This document shows positions 1 to 4,940 of a stretch of 5,591 nt of DNA, piece after piece. The notes beneath the pieces were generated by a model. That model did not search any database, was not told the origin of the DNA, and worked only from the letters and a program-made list of their open reading frames with translations. Made by a program: the position numbers and the translations under genes. Every line of letters starts with the position of its first letter. The first letter of the stretch is position 1. The stretch spans positions 1-5,591 of the forward strand of contig JAWXCH010000319.1 in NCBI GenBank assembly GCA_034440595.1, in the 5' to 3' direction. This DNA is from JAWXCH01 sp034440595 (GTDB lineage Bacteria; Planctomycetota; Planctomycetia; Pirellulales; JALHPA01).

Positions 1-1362
1 CAGACCTGCCCCGTCTGCATCGGTCTGCCGGGCACACTACCCGTCATGAACCGCAAGGCGTACGAGCTGGGCCTGCGCACCGCAGTGGCGCTCAATTGCC
101 AAATCGCTCCCTACACCAAGTGGGACCGCAAGAACTACTACTACCCCGACCTGCCCAAGGGATATCAGATCAGCCAGTACGATCTGCCGTTCTCAGCGAA
201 TGGTTGGTTAGACATTAGCGATCCCAAGGGAAAATTTGAACCAAAGCGAGTCGGCATCACCCGTGCGCACCTGGAAGAAGACGCTGGCAAGAGCATGCAC
301 GACGAGCAGGCCGGCAAGTCCGACAGTCGGATCGATCTCAACCGCACGGGCACACCACTCTTGGAGATCGTCAGTGAACCGGACATGCGTTCAGCGCTGG
401 AGGCCAAAGCGTACCTGAGCGAGTTGCGACTATTGCTGACTTACCTGGGTGTGTCCGATTGCAACATGCAAGAAGGTAGCCTGCGTGTCGATGCGAATGT
501 CAACCTGCATATTCCACAGGGGGACCGCCTGGCCAAGACACCTATCGTCGAAATCAAGAACTTGAACAGCTTTCGCGCGGTCGAGCGTGCCATCACCTAC
601 GAAGCCGAGCGCCAGTATCAGGTCTGGCAAGAGACCAAGCACGAGATTGGCGATGCCCCCAAGCAAACGCGCGGCTGGGACGATGCCGCCAACGTAACCC
701 GCGGGCAGCGCAGCAAAGAGGAATCCAGCGACTACCGCTACTTCCCGGACCCCGACCTGACGCCGGTTACGGTCACCGTCGCCGAAGTCGACGCCGTGCG
801 TGCCGCATTAGGAGAACTACCGGCAGCGTTGCGAACTCGCTTGGAAACCAGTTACGGCATCAGTGACTACGACAGCGATGTGATTGTCAACGCGGGCATG
901 AGCACCGTGGACTACTTTGTCGCTGTGGCTGACAAAGTCGGCGACGGCAAGGTTGCCTGCAACTGGGTTACGCAAGATGTCGCTCGTGTGCTGAACGAAC
1001 AGAACCAAACGATTGAGCAGTTTCCAATTTCTGCCACAGAGTTAGCCGATCTCATCCGTCGCGTGAAGGGTGGCGACTTTGATACCAGTAAAGCCCGCGA
1101 AATCTTTGCCGAGATCCTACAAAGCGGCAAATCCGTTGCGGACGTAGTCGCCGCCAAGGGAATCAAAAAGGTCGACGAATCAGAGTTGATCGCCCTCTGC
1201 CGAAAGCTCTTGGAGGCCAACCCGCAAATCGTGGCCGACGTAAAAGCTGGCAAGCAGCAAGCCGCCGGCAACCTCATCGGCCAGGCGAAAAAACAAAACC
1301 CAAACGTCAACCCCGGCCGCGTGCGCGAAATCATCGCCGACCTCATCGCAAGCATGTTATAG
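1..1362 (+). CDS. gatB: Aspartyl/glutamyl-tRNA amidotransferase subunit B, 5'-truncated by the window edge
   Basis: GatB is the kinase and tRNA-binding subunit of the cytoplasmic GatCAB complex, which converts Glu-tRNA(Gln) and/or Asp-tRNA(Asn) to the amidated form using ammonia from GatA. The frame is open from base 1 and gives 453 visible residues against about 475-490 for the family, so roughly the first 35 codons lie outside; the ATG at 46 is internal. The visible part opens with the hallmark CPVCIGLPGTLPVMN (residues 3-17), whose C3-x2-C6 is the second half of the zinc-type cysteine motif found in many GatBs. Further family blocks are DLPKGYQISQYDLP (about 50-63), the GTPLLEIVSEPD segment (about 117-128), EIKNLNSFRAVERAI and SSDYRYFPDPDLTPV. 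The C-terminal YqeY-like tail (NLIGQAKKQNPNVNPGRVREIIADLI) is complete. gatA and gatC are not in view. The TAG stop overlaps the first of three hairpins. Confidence 0.97.
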   Translation, partial: QTCPVCIGLPGTLPVMNRKAYELGLRTAVALNCQIAPYTKWDRKNYYYPDLPKGYQISQYDLPFSANGWLDISDPKGKFEPKRVGITRAHLEEDAGKSMHDEQAGKSDSRIDLNRTGTPLLEIVSEPDMRSALEAKAYLSELRLLLTYLGVSDCNMQEGSLRVDANVNLHIPQGDRLAKTPIVEIKNLNSFRAVERAITYEAERQYQVWQETKHEIGDAPKQTRGWDDAANVTRGQRSKEESSDYRYFPDPDLTPVTVTVAEVDAVRAALGELPAALRTRLETSYGISDYDSDVIVNAGMSTVDYFVAVADKVGDGKVACNWVTQDVARVLNEQNQTIEQFPISATELADLIRRVKGGDFDTSKAREIFAEILQSGKSVADVVAAKGIKKVDESELIALCRKLLEANPQIVADVKAGKQQAAGNLIGQAKKQNPNVNPGRVREIIADLIASML

Positions 1363-1378
1363 GCACGGTCCCCGTGCC
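1362..1378. repeat. GC-rich hairpin overlapping the gatB stop codon
   Basis: A perfect 7-bp inverted repeat (GGCACGG / CCGTGCC) around a TCC loop; its first base is the last base of the gatB TAG. There is no T-run after it on either strand, so it does not look like a classical intrinsic terminator, although it could impede polymerase. It resembles a dispersed intergenic palindrome more than a gene-specific terminator. Confidence 0.6.
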
Positions 1379-1382
1379 GTAA

Positions 1383-1408
1383 AACAGCGTCCGTAAAGAG
1401 GCGCTGTT
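1383..1408. repeat. Second inverted repeat downstream of gatB
   Basis: AACAGCG (1383-1389) and CGCTGTT (1402-1408) form a perfect 7-bp stem with a 12-base loop. It starts four bases after the first hairpin ends. There is no T-run. Confidence 0.45.
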
Positions 1409-1414
1409 GTGTGC

Positions 1415-1431
1415 CACTGGCTCCGCCAGTG
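1415..1431. repeat. Third hairpin downstream of gatB, TCC loop
   Basis: CACTGGC (1415-1421) and GCCAGTG (1425-1431) form a perfect 7-bp stem closed by a TCC triloop, the same stem and loop geometry as the hairpin at 1362-1378. From memory, very similar CCACTGGC...GCCAGTG palindromes are dispersed in planctomycete intergenic DNA; this was not checked here. Confidence 0.6.
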
Positions 1432-1461
1432 AATGCTACGTTTGGCGTTGCCTACCATATC

Positions 1462-1545
1462 AATAACAAATAATTGATAAAAAATAGCAAATAGCTGCCG
1501 TTTTGCACAGCGCGATTTGTTATTTGTCAATTATTATTTGTTATT
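1462..1545. repeat. AT-rich imperfect palindrome upstream of the DUF62 gene
   Basis: The outer arms AATAACAAATAA (1462-1473) and TTATTTGTTATT (1534-1545) are a perfect 12-bp inverted repeat. Inside lie TTGA/TCAA (1474-1477 / 1527-1530), an A/T stem near 1482-1486 / 1521-1525, CAAAT/ATTTG (1488-1492 / 1515-1519) and GCTG/CAGC (1494-1497 / 1508-1511). Together they make a long bulged stem of about 30 pairs. The right arm also holds an 11-base direct repeat, ATTTGTTATTT, at 1515 and 1536. It is far more AT-rich than the flanking genes and ends 25 bases before the ATG at 1571. It may be a small non-coding repeat element, a transcription barrier or a 5'-UTR structure. Confidence 0.6.
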
Positions 1546-1570
1546 TTCGGACGTCTCAGCCAATTGCCCA

Positions 1571-2413
1571 ATGCCCGCCCCCATCACCCTCCTCACCGAC
1601 TTTGGCACCGATAGTTTCTACGTCGCGGCGATGAAAGGAGCGATTCTCTCCATCAACCCGCAGACCGCAATCGTCGACCTCACCCATTCTGTCACACCGC
1701 AAAACGTAACCCAAGCCGCTTACCTGCTCGATTGGACTACCAGCACGTTCCCTGCCGGCACCATCCACATCGCCGTGGTCGATCCGGGCGTAGGAACCGG
1801 GCGTGATATTCTGCTCGTCGAAGCCGATGGCCAATACTATCTGGCACCTGACAACGGCCTGTTGTCGCTCATCATCGCCCGTAGCGATTCAGTCACAATT
1901 CGCAAGCTGGACCAGCCACAATACTGGCGAGAAGACATCTCCTCCACCTTTCACGGGCGTGACATATTCGCCCCCACTGCGGCACACCTGAGCCTTGGCG
2001 TACCGCCCGAACAACTTGCCACTACACTGATCCCCCCCGACTCCATCATCAAGCTTCCTCTTCCCGCGATCAAACGCACACCGAACAGCATCACCGGCCA
2101 GGTCATCTTCATCGACAGCTTCGGCAACGCCATCACCAACATCCGCCGCGACGACCTGCCAACAGAAATCGACCTGACGAAACTGACCGTCACCTGGCAA
2201 AACGAAAAGCAATCCGGCGACCAGACTCACAGCATCACCGGCCTCGTCCGAACCTATCACGACGCCAACCCCGGCACGCCCGTGGCCCTCTTCGGCTCCA
2301 GCGGTCACTTAGAGATTGCCGTGGTAGATGGGAGTGGGGGAAGTAACTTGGGCATCGCAACAGGATGCGTGGTTTATGTAGGGGACGTGCAACGCACCGC
2401 GAACTCCGCTTGA
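1571..2413 (+). CDS. SAM hydroxide adenosyltransferase (DUF62 / SAM-dependent halogenase-like family)
   Basis: This 280-residue protein belongs to the family whose ordinary members split S-adenosylmethionine with hydroxide into adenosine and methionine; fluorinase and chlorinase are specialised relatives. The N-terminal block ITLLTDFGTDSFYVAAMKG (residues 5-23) and VVDPGVGTGRD (69-79) are diagnostic, followed by LAPDNGLLS (91-99), TFHGRDIFAP (126-135) and IDSFGNAITNI. The C-terminal domain has the block DANPGTPVALFGSSGHLEIAV. The Asp-Arg-His triad of hydroxide-using members appears as D71, R78 and H128, which argues for SAM hydrolysis rather than halogenation. The ATG at 1571 is preferred over an in-frame TTG at 1517, because the extension would be translated AT-rich repeat and homology begins at the ATG. 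No clear Shine-Dalgarno is visible. The last residues (YVGDVQRTANSA) follow the end of family similarity and are encoded largely by a REP-like palindrome. The physiological role of the family is uncertain. Confidence 0.93.
   Translation: MPAPITLLTDFGTDSFYVAAMKGAILSINPQTAIVDLTHSVTPQNVTQAAYLLDWTTSTFPAGTIHIAVVDPGVGTGRDILLVEADGQYYLAPDNGLLSLIIARSDSVTIRKLDQPQYWREDISSTFHGRDIFAPTAAHLSLGVPPEQLATTLIPPDSIIKLPLPAIKRTPNSITGQVIFIDSFGNAITNIRRDDLPTEIDLTKLTVTWQNEKQSGDQTHSITGLVRTYHDANPGTPVALFGSSGHLEIAVVDGSGGSNLGIATGCVVYVGDVQRTANSA
2378..2398 (+). repeat. REP-like palindrome, copy A (within the 3' end of the DUF62 gene)
   Basis: A GTAG foot (2378-2381) is followed directly by arms GGGACGT (2382-2388) and ACGCACC (2392-2398) around a GCA loop. 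Five of seven stem positions pair; the third and fourth do not. The foot plus imperfect palindrome is the layout of REPs served by RAYT transposases. The ACGCACC arm is identical in all four copies of this locus. Confidence 0.6.
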
Positions 2414-2464
2414 CGACGGCCAACCAAAATTGCTTAACCACTAAACAATCGGTTGCATCACCAA

Positions 2465-2495
2465 CGTCCGGTGCGTGGAACGTACCAGGAACTAC
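2465..2495 (-). repeat. REP-like palindrome, copy B (left inverted repeat, downstream of the RAYT gene)
   Basis: Read on the minus strand it has a GTAG foot (2495-2492), five spacer bases, arms GGTACGT and ACGCACC around a TCC loop (2486-2470), then GGACG. Six of seven stem positions pair. Its palindrome faces copy A. The copy is nested in a larger potential cruciform: CAATCGGT at 2446-2453 is perfectly complementary in inverted orientation to ACCGATTG at 2494-2501. Confidence 0.7.
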
Positions 2496-2526
2496 CGATT
2501 GACTTACTACCTCGCCGCATTGATTG

Positions 2527-3075
2527 CTACTCAAAATCCAATCCAACAATACCGGGCGGTTCGCTACGCCCCCAATCGCTCGAATATTGCCCTTCGGCAA
2601 CGAATCGATGAAAACTGCTCCACTGCCAATCCACAACTCGACTGACCAAACCATGCTTGACCGGGTTGTAATGGATGTAATCGCAATGTTGCTCCAAATC
2701 CCTTTGGTCCTGAATCGTGTGCTCCCAATATCGCCTTTGCCAGATTCCGCGGTTGCCGCGCTCTTGTTGCGCTGCCGTAACAGGCTCTTCGTGGCCGCCC
2801 CCTTTGATCCATTTCGTCGTAAATCGCTCCTTGATTCTTGTCCATCGCTCCGGGTAGTTCGCATCGTTCGACGGCAGCGTCCAAATGCAATGCAGATGCT
2901 CCGGCAACAGCACGATGGCCGTCATCTCAAAGGGCAGCTCCCGTTGAACTTCCCGGATTGCGGTACCCAGCAGCAGTCTTGCGAGATCATCGCGAAAGAA
3001 CGGGTAGCGATTGTACGTAACCACCGTGAAGAAGTACGTTCCGCCGGGAACGAACCAGCGGCGATAGTCCGACAT
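2527..3075 (-). CDS. REP-associated tyrosine transposase (RAYT, Y1/HUH family)
   Basis: This intact 182-residue single-tyrosine HUH endonuclease is of the TnpA-REP type related to IS200/IS605 TnpA. Such enzymes nick single-stranded DNA at REP palindromes through a 5'-phosphotyrosine link. The start MSDYRRWFVPGGTYFFTVVTYNR is typical of the family and fixes the ATG at 3075. The metal-binding HxH is H60-L-H62 in LLPEHLHCIW, and the likely nucleophile is Y116 in IWQRRYWEHTI, spaced as in the E. coli protein (Tyr115). The downstream YIHYNPVKHGLV (about 133-144) and WQWSSFHRF blocks are also conserved. No frameshift or lost catalytic residue is seen, so it may be active. No strong Shine-Dalgarno is visible. 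REP-like inverted repeats lie 31 bp past the stop and 55 bp before the start. The gene runs against the DUF62 gene and codirectionally with the ADP-ribosylglycohydrolase gene upstream. Confidence 0.95.
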   Translation of the reverse strand: MSDYRRWFVPGGTYFFTVVTYNRYPFFRDDLARLLLGTAIREVQRELPFEMTAIVLLPEHLHCIWTLPSNDANYPERWTRIKERFTTKWIKGGGHEEPVTAAQQERGNRGIWQRRYWEHTIQDQRDLEQHCDYIHYNPVKHGLVSRVVDWQWSSFHRFVAEGQYSSDWGRSEPPGIVGLDFE

Positions 3076-3130
3076 GAAGTGCCCGTCCGGCTTGGATCAA
3101 ATGGAGCGAATTCCCACGTCGTCGTCCTGC

Positions 3131-3161
3131 GTCGCTGCTGGTTCGTTCCACGCACCGGACG
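3131..3161 (+). repeat. REP-like palindrome, copy C (right inverted repeat, upstream of the RAYT gene)
   Basis: Read on the plus strand it has a GTCG foot (3131-3134), five spacer bases, arms GGTTCGT and ACGCACC around a TCC loop (3140-3156), then GGACG. It matches copy B at 27 of 31 positions in inverted orientation. Six of seven stem positions pair. CCGGACGG at 3155-3162 is also inversely repeated as CCGTCCGG at 3083-3090, close to the RAYT start codon. Confidence 0.7.
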
Positions 3162-3223
3162 GTTTACAAGCCTCTTCGCGAGTATCAATGCAATTCCGAT
3201 TTGCAGCGTCCAACGTGAGACAG

Positions 3224-3244
3224 GGTGCGTTTCACAAACCCTAC
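3224..3244 (-). repeat. REP-like palindrome, copy D (overlaps the ADP-ribosylglycohydrolase stop codon)
   Basis: Read on the minus strand, a GTAG foot (3244-3241) is followed directly by arms GGTTTGT and ACGCACC around a GAA loop (3240-3224). Five Watson-Crick pairs and one wobble form; stem position four is mispaired. The TAG of the foot is the stop codon of the ADP-ribosylglycohydrolase gene. The copy faces copy C, with 67 bp between palindromes. Confidence 0.6.
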
Positions 3245-4134
3245 AATCTGGCCAACCTTTCTGCCAACGCCCGAATCTCATCCACCATTACCAACTTCGC
3301 CAGCCACTCAGGCGGGATACCCTCTTCACCATAGAACGCCCCGGCGAGCTGGCCGCACACTGCTCCGGTGGTGTCGGCGTCATCGCCCAGGTTCACCGCC
3401 AGAAGTACTGCGTCGCGGAAGCAAGCCGTTTGCCAAAAGCACCAGGCTGATGCCTCCAGGCAGTCGATCACGTAACCCGATCCACGAATCTCATCGGCAC
3501 TCTTCTGGCGACAATCGCCACGAGCAATCGCCTGCACCTTCGGCGATTGAAATTGCTCCGGGCTGGCGGTGAACAGTACATTCTCCTTCGTCCTGCCATG
3601 CAGCGCCGTGCGGATCATCGTGGCCAGCAGTTGGCACGACTCAACACACTCCGCCGCACCATGCGTCGTTCGCGAGCTTTCGCCGGCCCAGCGTGCTGCC
3701 GCAGTCGCATCGGCATGAAAGAACATCGGCACCGGGGCGAGCCGCATAATGCAACCGTTCCCCGCCGAGTTCGGATCGGTCGACCCGCTAAACGGCTCAT
3801 CGGTTTGGCGGAATCGGTTCAAGGCGCTGCGAACCGTGATGCCGATGTCAAAACAACGCCCGGTGCTACTCAGGTAACCCTTTTCGTGCCACTGACAATA
3901 GCGCCGCATCTGATCGGCGGCGTCAAAGCGGCCCAGCTCGACCAGACTGGTCCCCAGGCAGAGTGCCATCGATGTGTCATCGGTCCACGCCCCCACCGGC
4001 AGACGAAACGGGCCACCACCCACCATATCGGTAACTGGCGCAAACGTCCCCCGCGGCGAGAATTCAACCGTTGTCCCAACGGCATCCCCGCAGGCGAGGC
4101 CGAGTAAACATCCGCGGTGGTGGGAAATCGACAT
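3241..4134 (-). CDS. ADP-ribosylglycohydrolase family protein (DraG/ARH-like)
   Basis: This 297-residue protein is of the binuclear-magnesium ADP-ribosylglycohydrolase fold, whose members remove ADP-ribose from proteins or small molecules. It starts with GCLLGLACGDAVGTTVEF (residues 8-25), carries the metal-binding WTDDTSMAL (50-58, with T51, D52 and D53), has a central GNGCIMRLAPVP block, and ends with the second metal motif NLGDDADTTGAVCGQLAGAFYG (248-269; D252, D254 and T255). Length and motif order are normal for the family. The ATG at 4134 is preferred to an in-frame TTG at 4170: GAGGG lies four bases upstream of it, and the TTG start would overlap the preceding gene. The start is 23 bp downstream of the small membrane protein's stop, suggesting cotranscription. 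The target is unknown; no ADP-ribosyltransferase or dinitrogenase gene is nearby, so a DraG role cannot be claimed. The stop codon lies in a REP-like element. Confidence 0.93.
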   Translation of the reverse strand: MSISHHRGCLLGLACGDAVGTTVEFSPRGTFAPVTDMVGGGPFRLPVGAWTDDTSMALCLGTSLVELGRFDAADQMRRYCQWHEKGYLSSTGRCFDIGITVRSALNRFRQTDEPFSGSTDPNSAGNGCIMRLAPVPMFFHADATAAARWAGESSRTTHGAAECVESCQLLATMIRTALHGRTKENVLFTASPEQFQSPKVQAIARGDCRQKSADEIRGSGYVIDCLEASAWCFWQTACFRDAVLLAVNLGDDADTTGAVCGQLAGAFYGEEGIPPEWLAKLVMVDEIRALAERLARL

Positions 4135-4138
4135 GTTG

Positions 4139-4143
4139 CCCTC
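4139..4143 (-). promoter_or_regulatory. Shine-Dalgarno for the ADP-ribosylglycohydrolase gene
   Basis: GAGGG on the minus strand lies four bases before the ATG at 4134. It supports this start over the upstream in-frame TTG at 4170. The spacing is short but workable. Confidence 0.55.
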
Positions 4144-4151
4144 GTTTGATG

Positions 4152-4202
4152 ACAGCGCTATCCAGCGCAAGATGCGTTGGCTTTTCTATCCAATAGCGCT
4201 GT
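4152..4202 (-). other. Potential stem-loop over the 3' end of the small membrane protein gene
   Basis: ACAGCGCTAT (4152-4161) and ATAGCGCTGT (4193-4202) form a perfect 10-bp inverted repeat. The 31-base interval contains a further imperfect stem (4162-4168 with 4174-4180). The structure spans the stop codon at 4158-4160 and lies just upstream of the ribosome-binding site of the next gene. No T-run follows, so a terminator is unlikely; an mRNA stability or coupling element is possible. AGCGCT is self-complementary, which makes part of the match easier to obtain by chance. Confidence 0.4.
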
Positions 4203-4409
4203 GCATGTCAGATATGCCAAGAAGCTAATCGGCCAATAGCAGAAGAACACGGCTCCGGTGAGTAGCAGAGCGAACCATAAATTCTTCGATCGGTCCTTGG
4301 CATCGATGAATACATACAGCGCTGTCACCAGTCGAAAAAACACCAGCGCTGCGGCAAATGGCATCGACACCAGCAGTGTGATCCATTCAAATAAATCGGC
4401 GGCCGACAT
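4158..4409 (-). CDS. Small two-helix membrane protein of unknown function
   Basis: This 83-residue protein has two predicted transmembrane stretches, about residues 10-35 and 44-73, separated by a charged segment FIDAKDRSKN. The layout resembles small bacterial membrane proteins in which a D-A-x-x-R-x-x-N linker joins two hydrophobic helices, with a P-x-x-x-L-x-Y-L motif in the second helix (here PISFLAYL). I cannot name a family with confidence. The start is well supported by AAGGAG seven bases upstream of the ATG at 4409. It sits between the Tat-signal protein gene (53 bp upstream) and the ADP-ribosylglycohydrolase gene (23 bp downstream), all on the minus strand, so cotranscription is likely. 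The C-terminal tail is short, basic and polar. Confidence 0.8.
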   Translation of the reverse strand: MSAADLFEWITLLVSMPFAAALVFFRLVTALYVFIDAKDRSKNLWFALLLTGAVFFCYWPISFLAYLTCTALLDRKANASCAG

Positions 4410-4416
4410 CGTTGCT

Positions 4417-4422
4417 CTCCTT
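4417..4422 (-). promoter_or_regulatory. Strong Shine-Dalgarno for the small membrane protein gene
   Basis: AAGGAG with seven-base spacing to the ATG at 4409 is a near-ideal ribosome-binding site. It is the best in the window and strong support that this short gene is real. Confidence 0.7.
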
Positions 4423-4462
4423 GAAGCAGTTGCTACTTGCTGAAATAGCGGGTCAGGTTGCT

Positions 4463-4864
4463 TTACTTTTGTTGAATGCCTTCGACAACTTTAGCCACCG
4501 CAACTTCCTTGACTTTCATATAGATAAACCAAGTTTGCGGAAATGGTGACGCATTTCCTCCGCCGCTGTAGTCGGTTCCCAGTTCGCCGCGCACGCGGAT
4601 CAGATCTGTTTCTTGTTTCCGGTTTTTAACTATCTCCGCGAGCGCCTGGTCCGCTTCAAATAGAGCGCAATTCGCGCCATCTCCCAATTCCATGTAGTAG
4701 CGATAGAAGTATTTCGGATGCACCTTCAATACTCCTTCCAACGTCCACAGCTTGGCAGCTTCGGCTTTTTGCCCATTAGCCACATTGGTCAACGCAACGG
4801 TGCCAGCTACGATCGCTCCGGTGGAAATCGTTCTTAACGCGCTTCGTCGTGAGGTTTTGGTCAT
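4463..4864 (-). CDS. Exported protein with a Tat-type signal, function unknown
   Basis: This 133-residue protein begins MTKTSRRSALRTISTGAIVAGTVAL: twin arginines R6-R7 followed by a hydrophobic alanine/glycine/threonine core (about 13-29) and a possible AEA cleavage site near residue 36, indicating Tat-dependent export. The mature part (about 97 residues) starts KLWTLEGVLKVHPKYFYRYYMELGDG and contains a single cysteine (C66). Its alternating hydrophobic pattern, with a central helix-like segment (ALFEADQALAEIVKN) followed by DLIRVRGELGT and FIYMKVKEV, would suit a small beta-barrel such as an OB-like fold; this is inference only and no family is recognised. The ATG at 4864 is chosen because AAAGGA lies eight bases upstream and the twin-arginine motif follows. 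A TTG at 4927 would lie upstream of the predicted -10 box. It is the first gene of the putative three-gene unit. Confidence 0.82.
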   Translation of the reverse strand: MTKTSRRSALRTISTGAIVAGTVALTNVANGQKAEAAKLWTLEGVLKVHPKYFYRYYMELGDGANCALFEADQALAEIVKNRKQETDLIRVRGELGTDYSGGGNASPFPQTWFIYMKVKEVAVAKVVEGIQQK

Positions 4865-4872
4865 CACTGCAT

Positions 4873-4878
4873 TCCTTT
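4873..4878 (-). promoter_or_regulatory. Shine-Dalgarno for the Tat-signal protein gene
   Basis: AAAGGA on the minus strand, eight bases before the ATG at 4864, decides this start against the upstream TTG. Confidence 0.6.
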
Positions 4879-4911
4879 GCAAAAATGATTGGATTCCAAG
4901 CAGGGTTCGTA

Positions 4912-4940
4912 TTTGTAGTATAATCAAGAAATTTTGTCAA
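4912..4940 (-). promoter_or_regulatory. Sigma70-type promoter for the minus-strand gene set
   Basis: On the minus strand a perfect -35 TTGACA (4940-4935) is separated by 17 bases from TACAAA (4917-4912), which matches four of six bases of the -10 consensus. The region is AT-rich and predicts a 5' leader of about 40 bases before the ATG at 4864. A TATAAT on the plus strand at 4919-4924 lacks a -35 partner. Confidence 0.55.

Larger units (their letters stand above)
2465..3161 (-). mobile_element. RAYT element bounded by 31-bp imperfect inverted repeats
   Basis: The 697-bp segment contains one transposase gene and is bounded by inverted repeats at 2465-2495 and 3131-3161. These match at 27 of 31 positions, including 18 consecutive identical bases at the outer ends. 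No flanking target-site duplication is visible. RAYTs are usually single-copy genes with adjacent REPs rather than self-mobile IS elements, so the repeats may be REP substrates rather than true transposon ends. The element sits between two convergent genes. Confidence 0.6.

Noticed and set aside
912..1355. Minus-strand open frame of 147 codons inside gatB
   Set aside because: It is a mirror frame of a strongly conserved gene, low in complexity and without start signals.
1517..1570. N-terminal extension of the DUF62 protein from a TTG at 1517
   Set aside because: The extra 18 residues are translated AT-rich palindrome, there is no ribosome-binding site, and family similarity begins right at the ATG at 1571.
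2399..3223. Homology between the interiors of the two REP pairs (2399-2469 versus 3157-3223)
   Set aside because: Beyond the shared GGACG next to the palindromes, only a short ATGCAA...CCGATT similarity at different offsets is visible, too little to call the two units duplicates.
2524..3450. Long plus-strand open frame opposite the RAYT gene
   Set aside because: It is antisense to two recognised genes, has no family motifs and is rich in Arg/Pro/Gln typical of a shadow frame.
4135..4170. TTG start at 4170 for the ADP-ribosylglycohydrolase
   Set aside because: The extension would overlap the small membrane gene, and GAGGG plus homology support the ATG at 4134.
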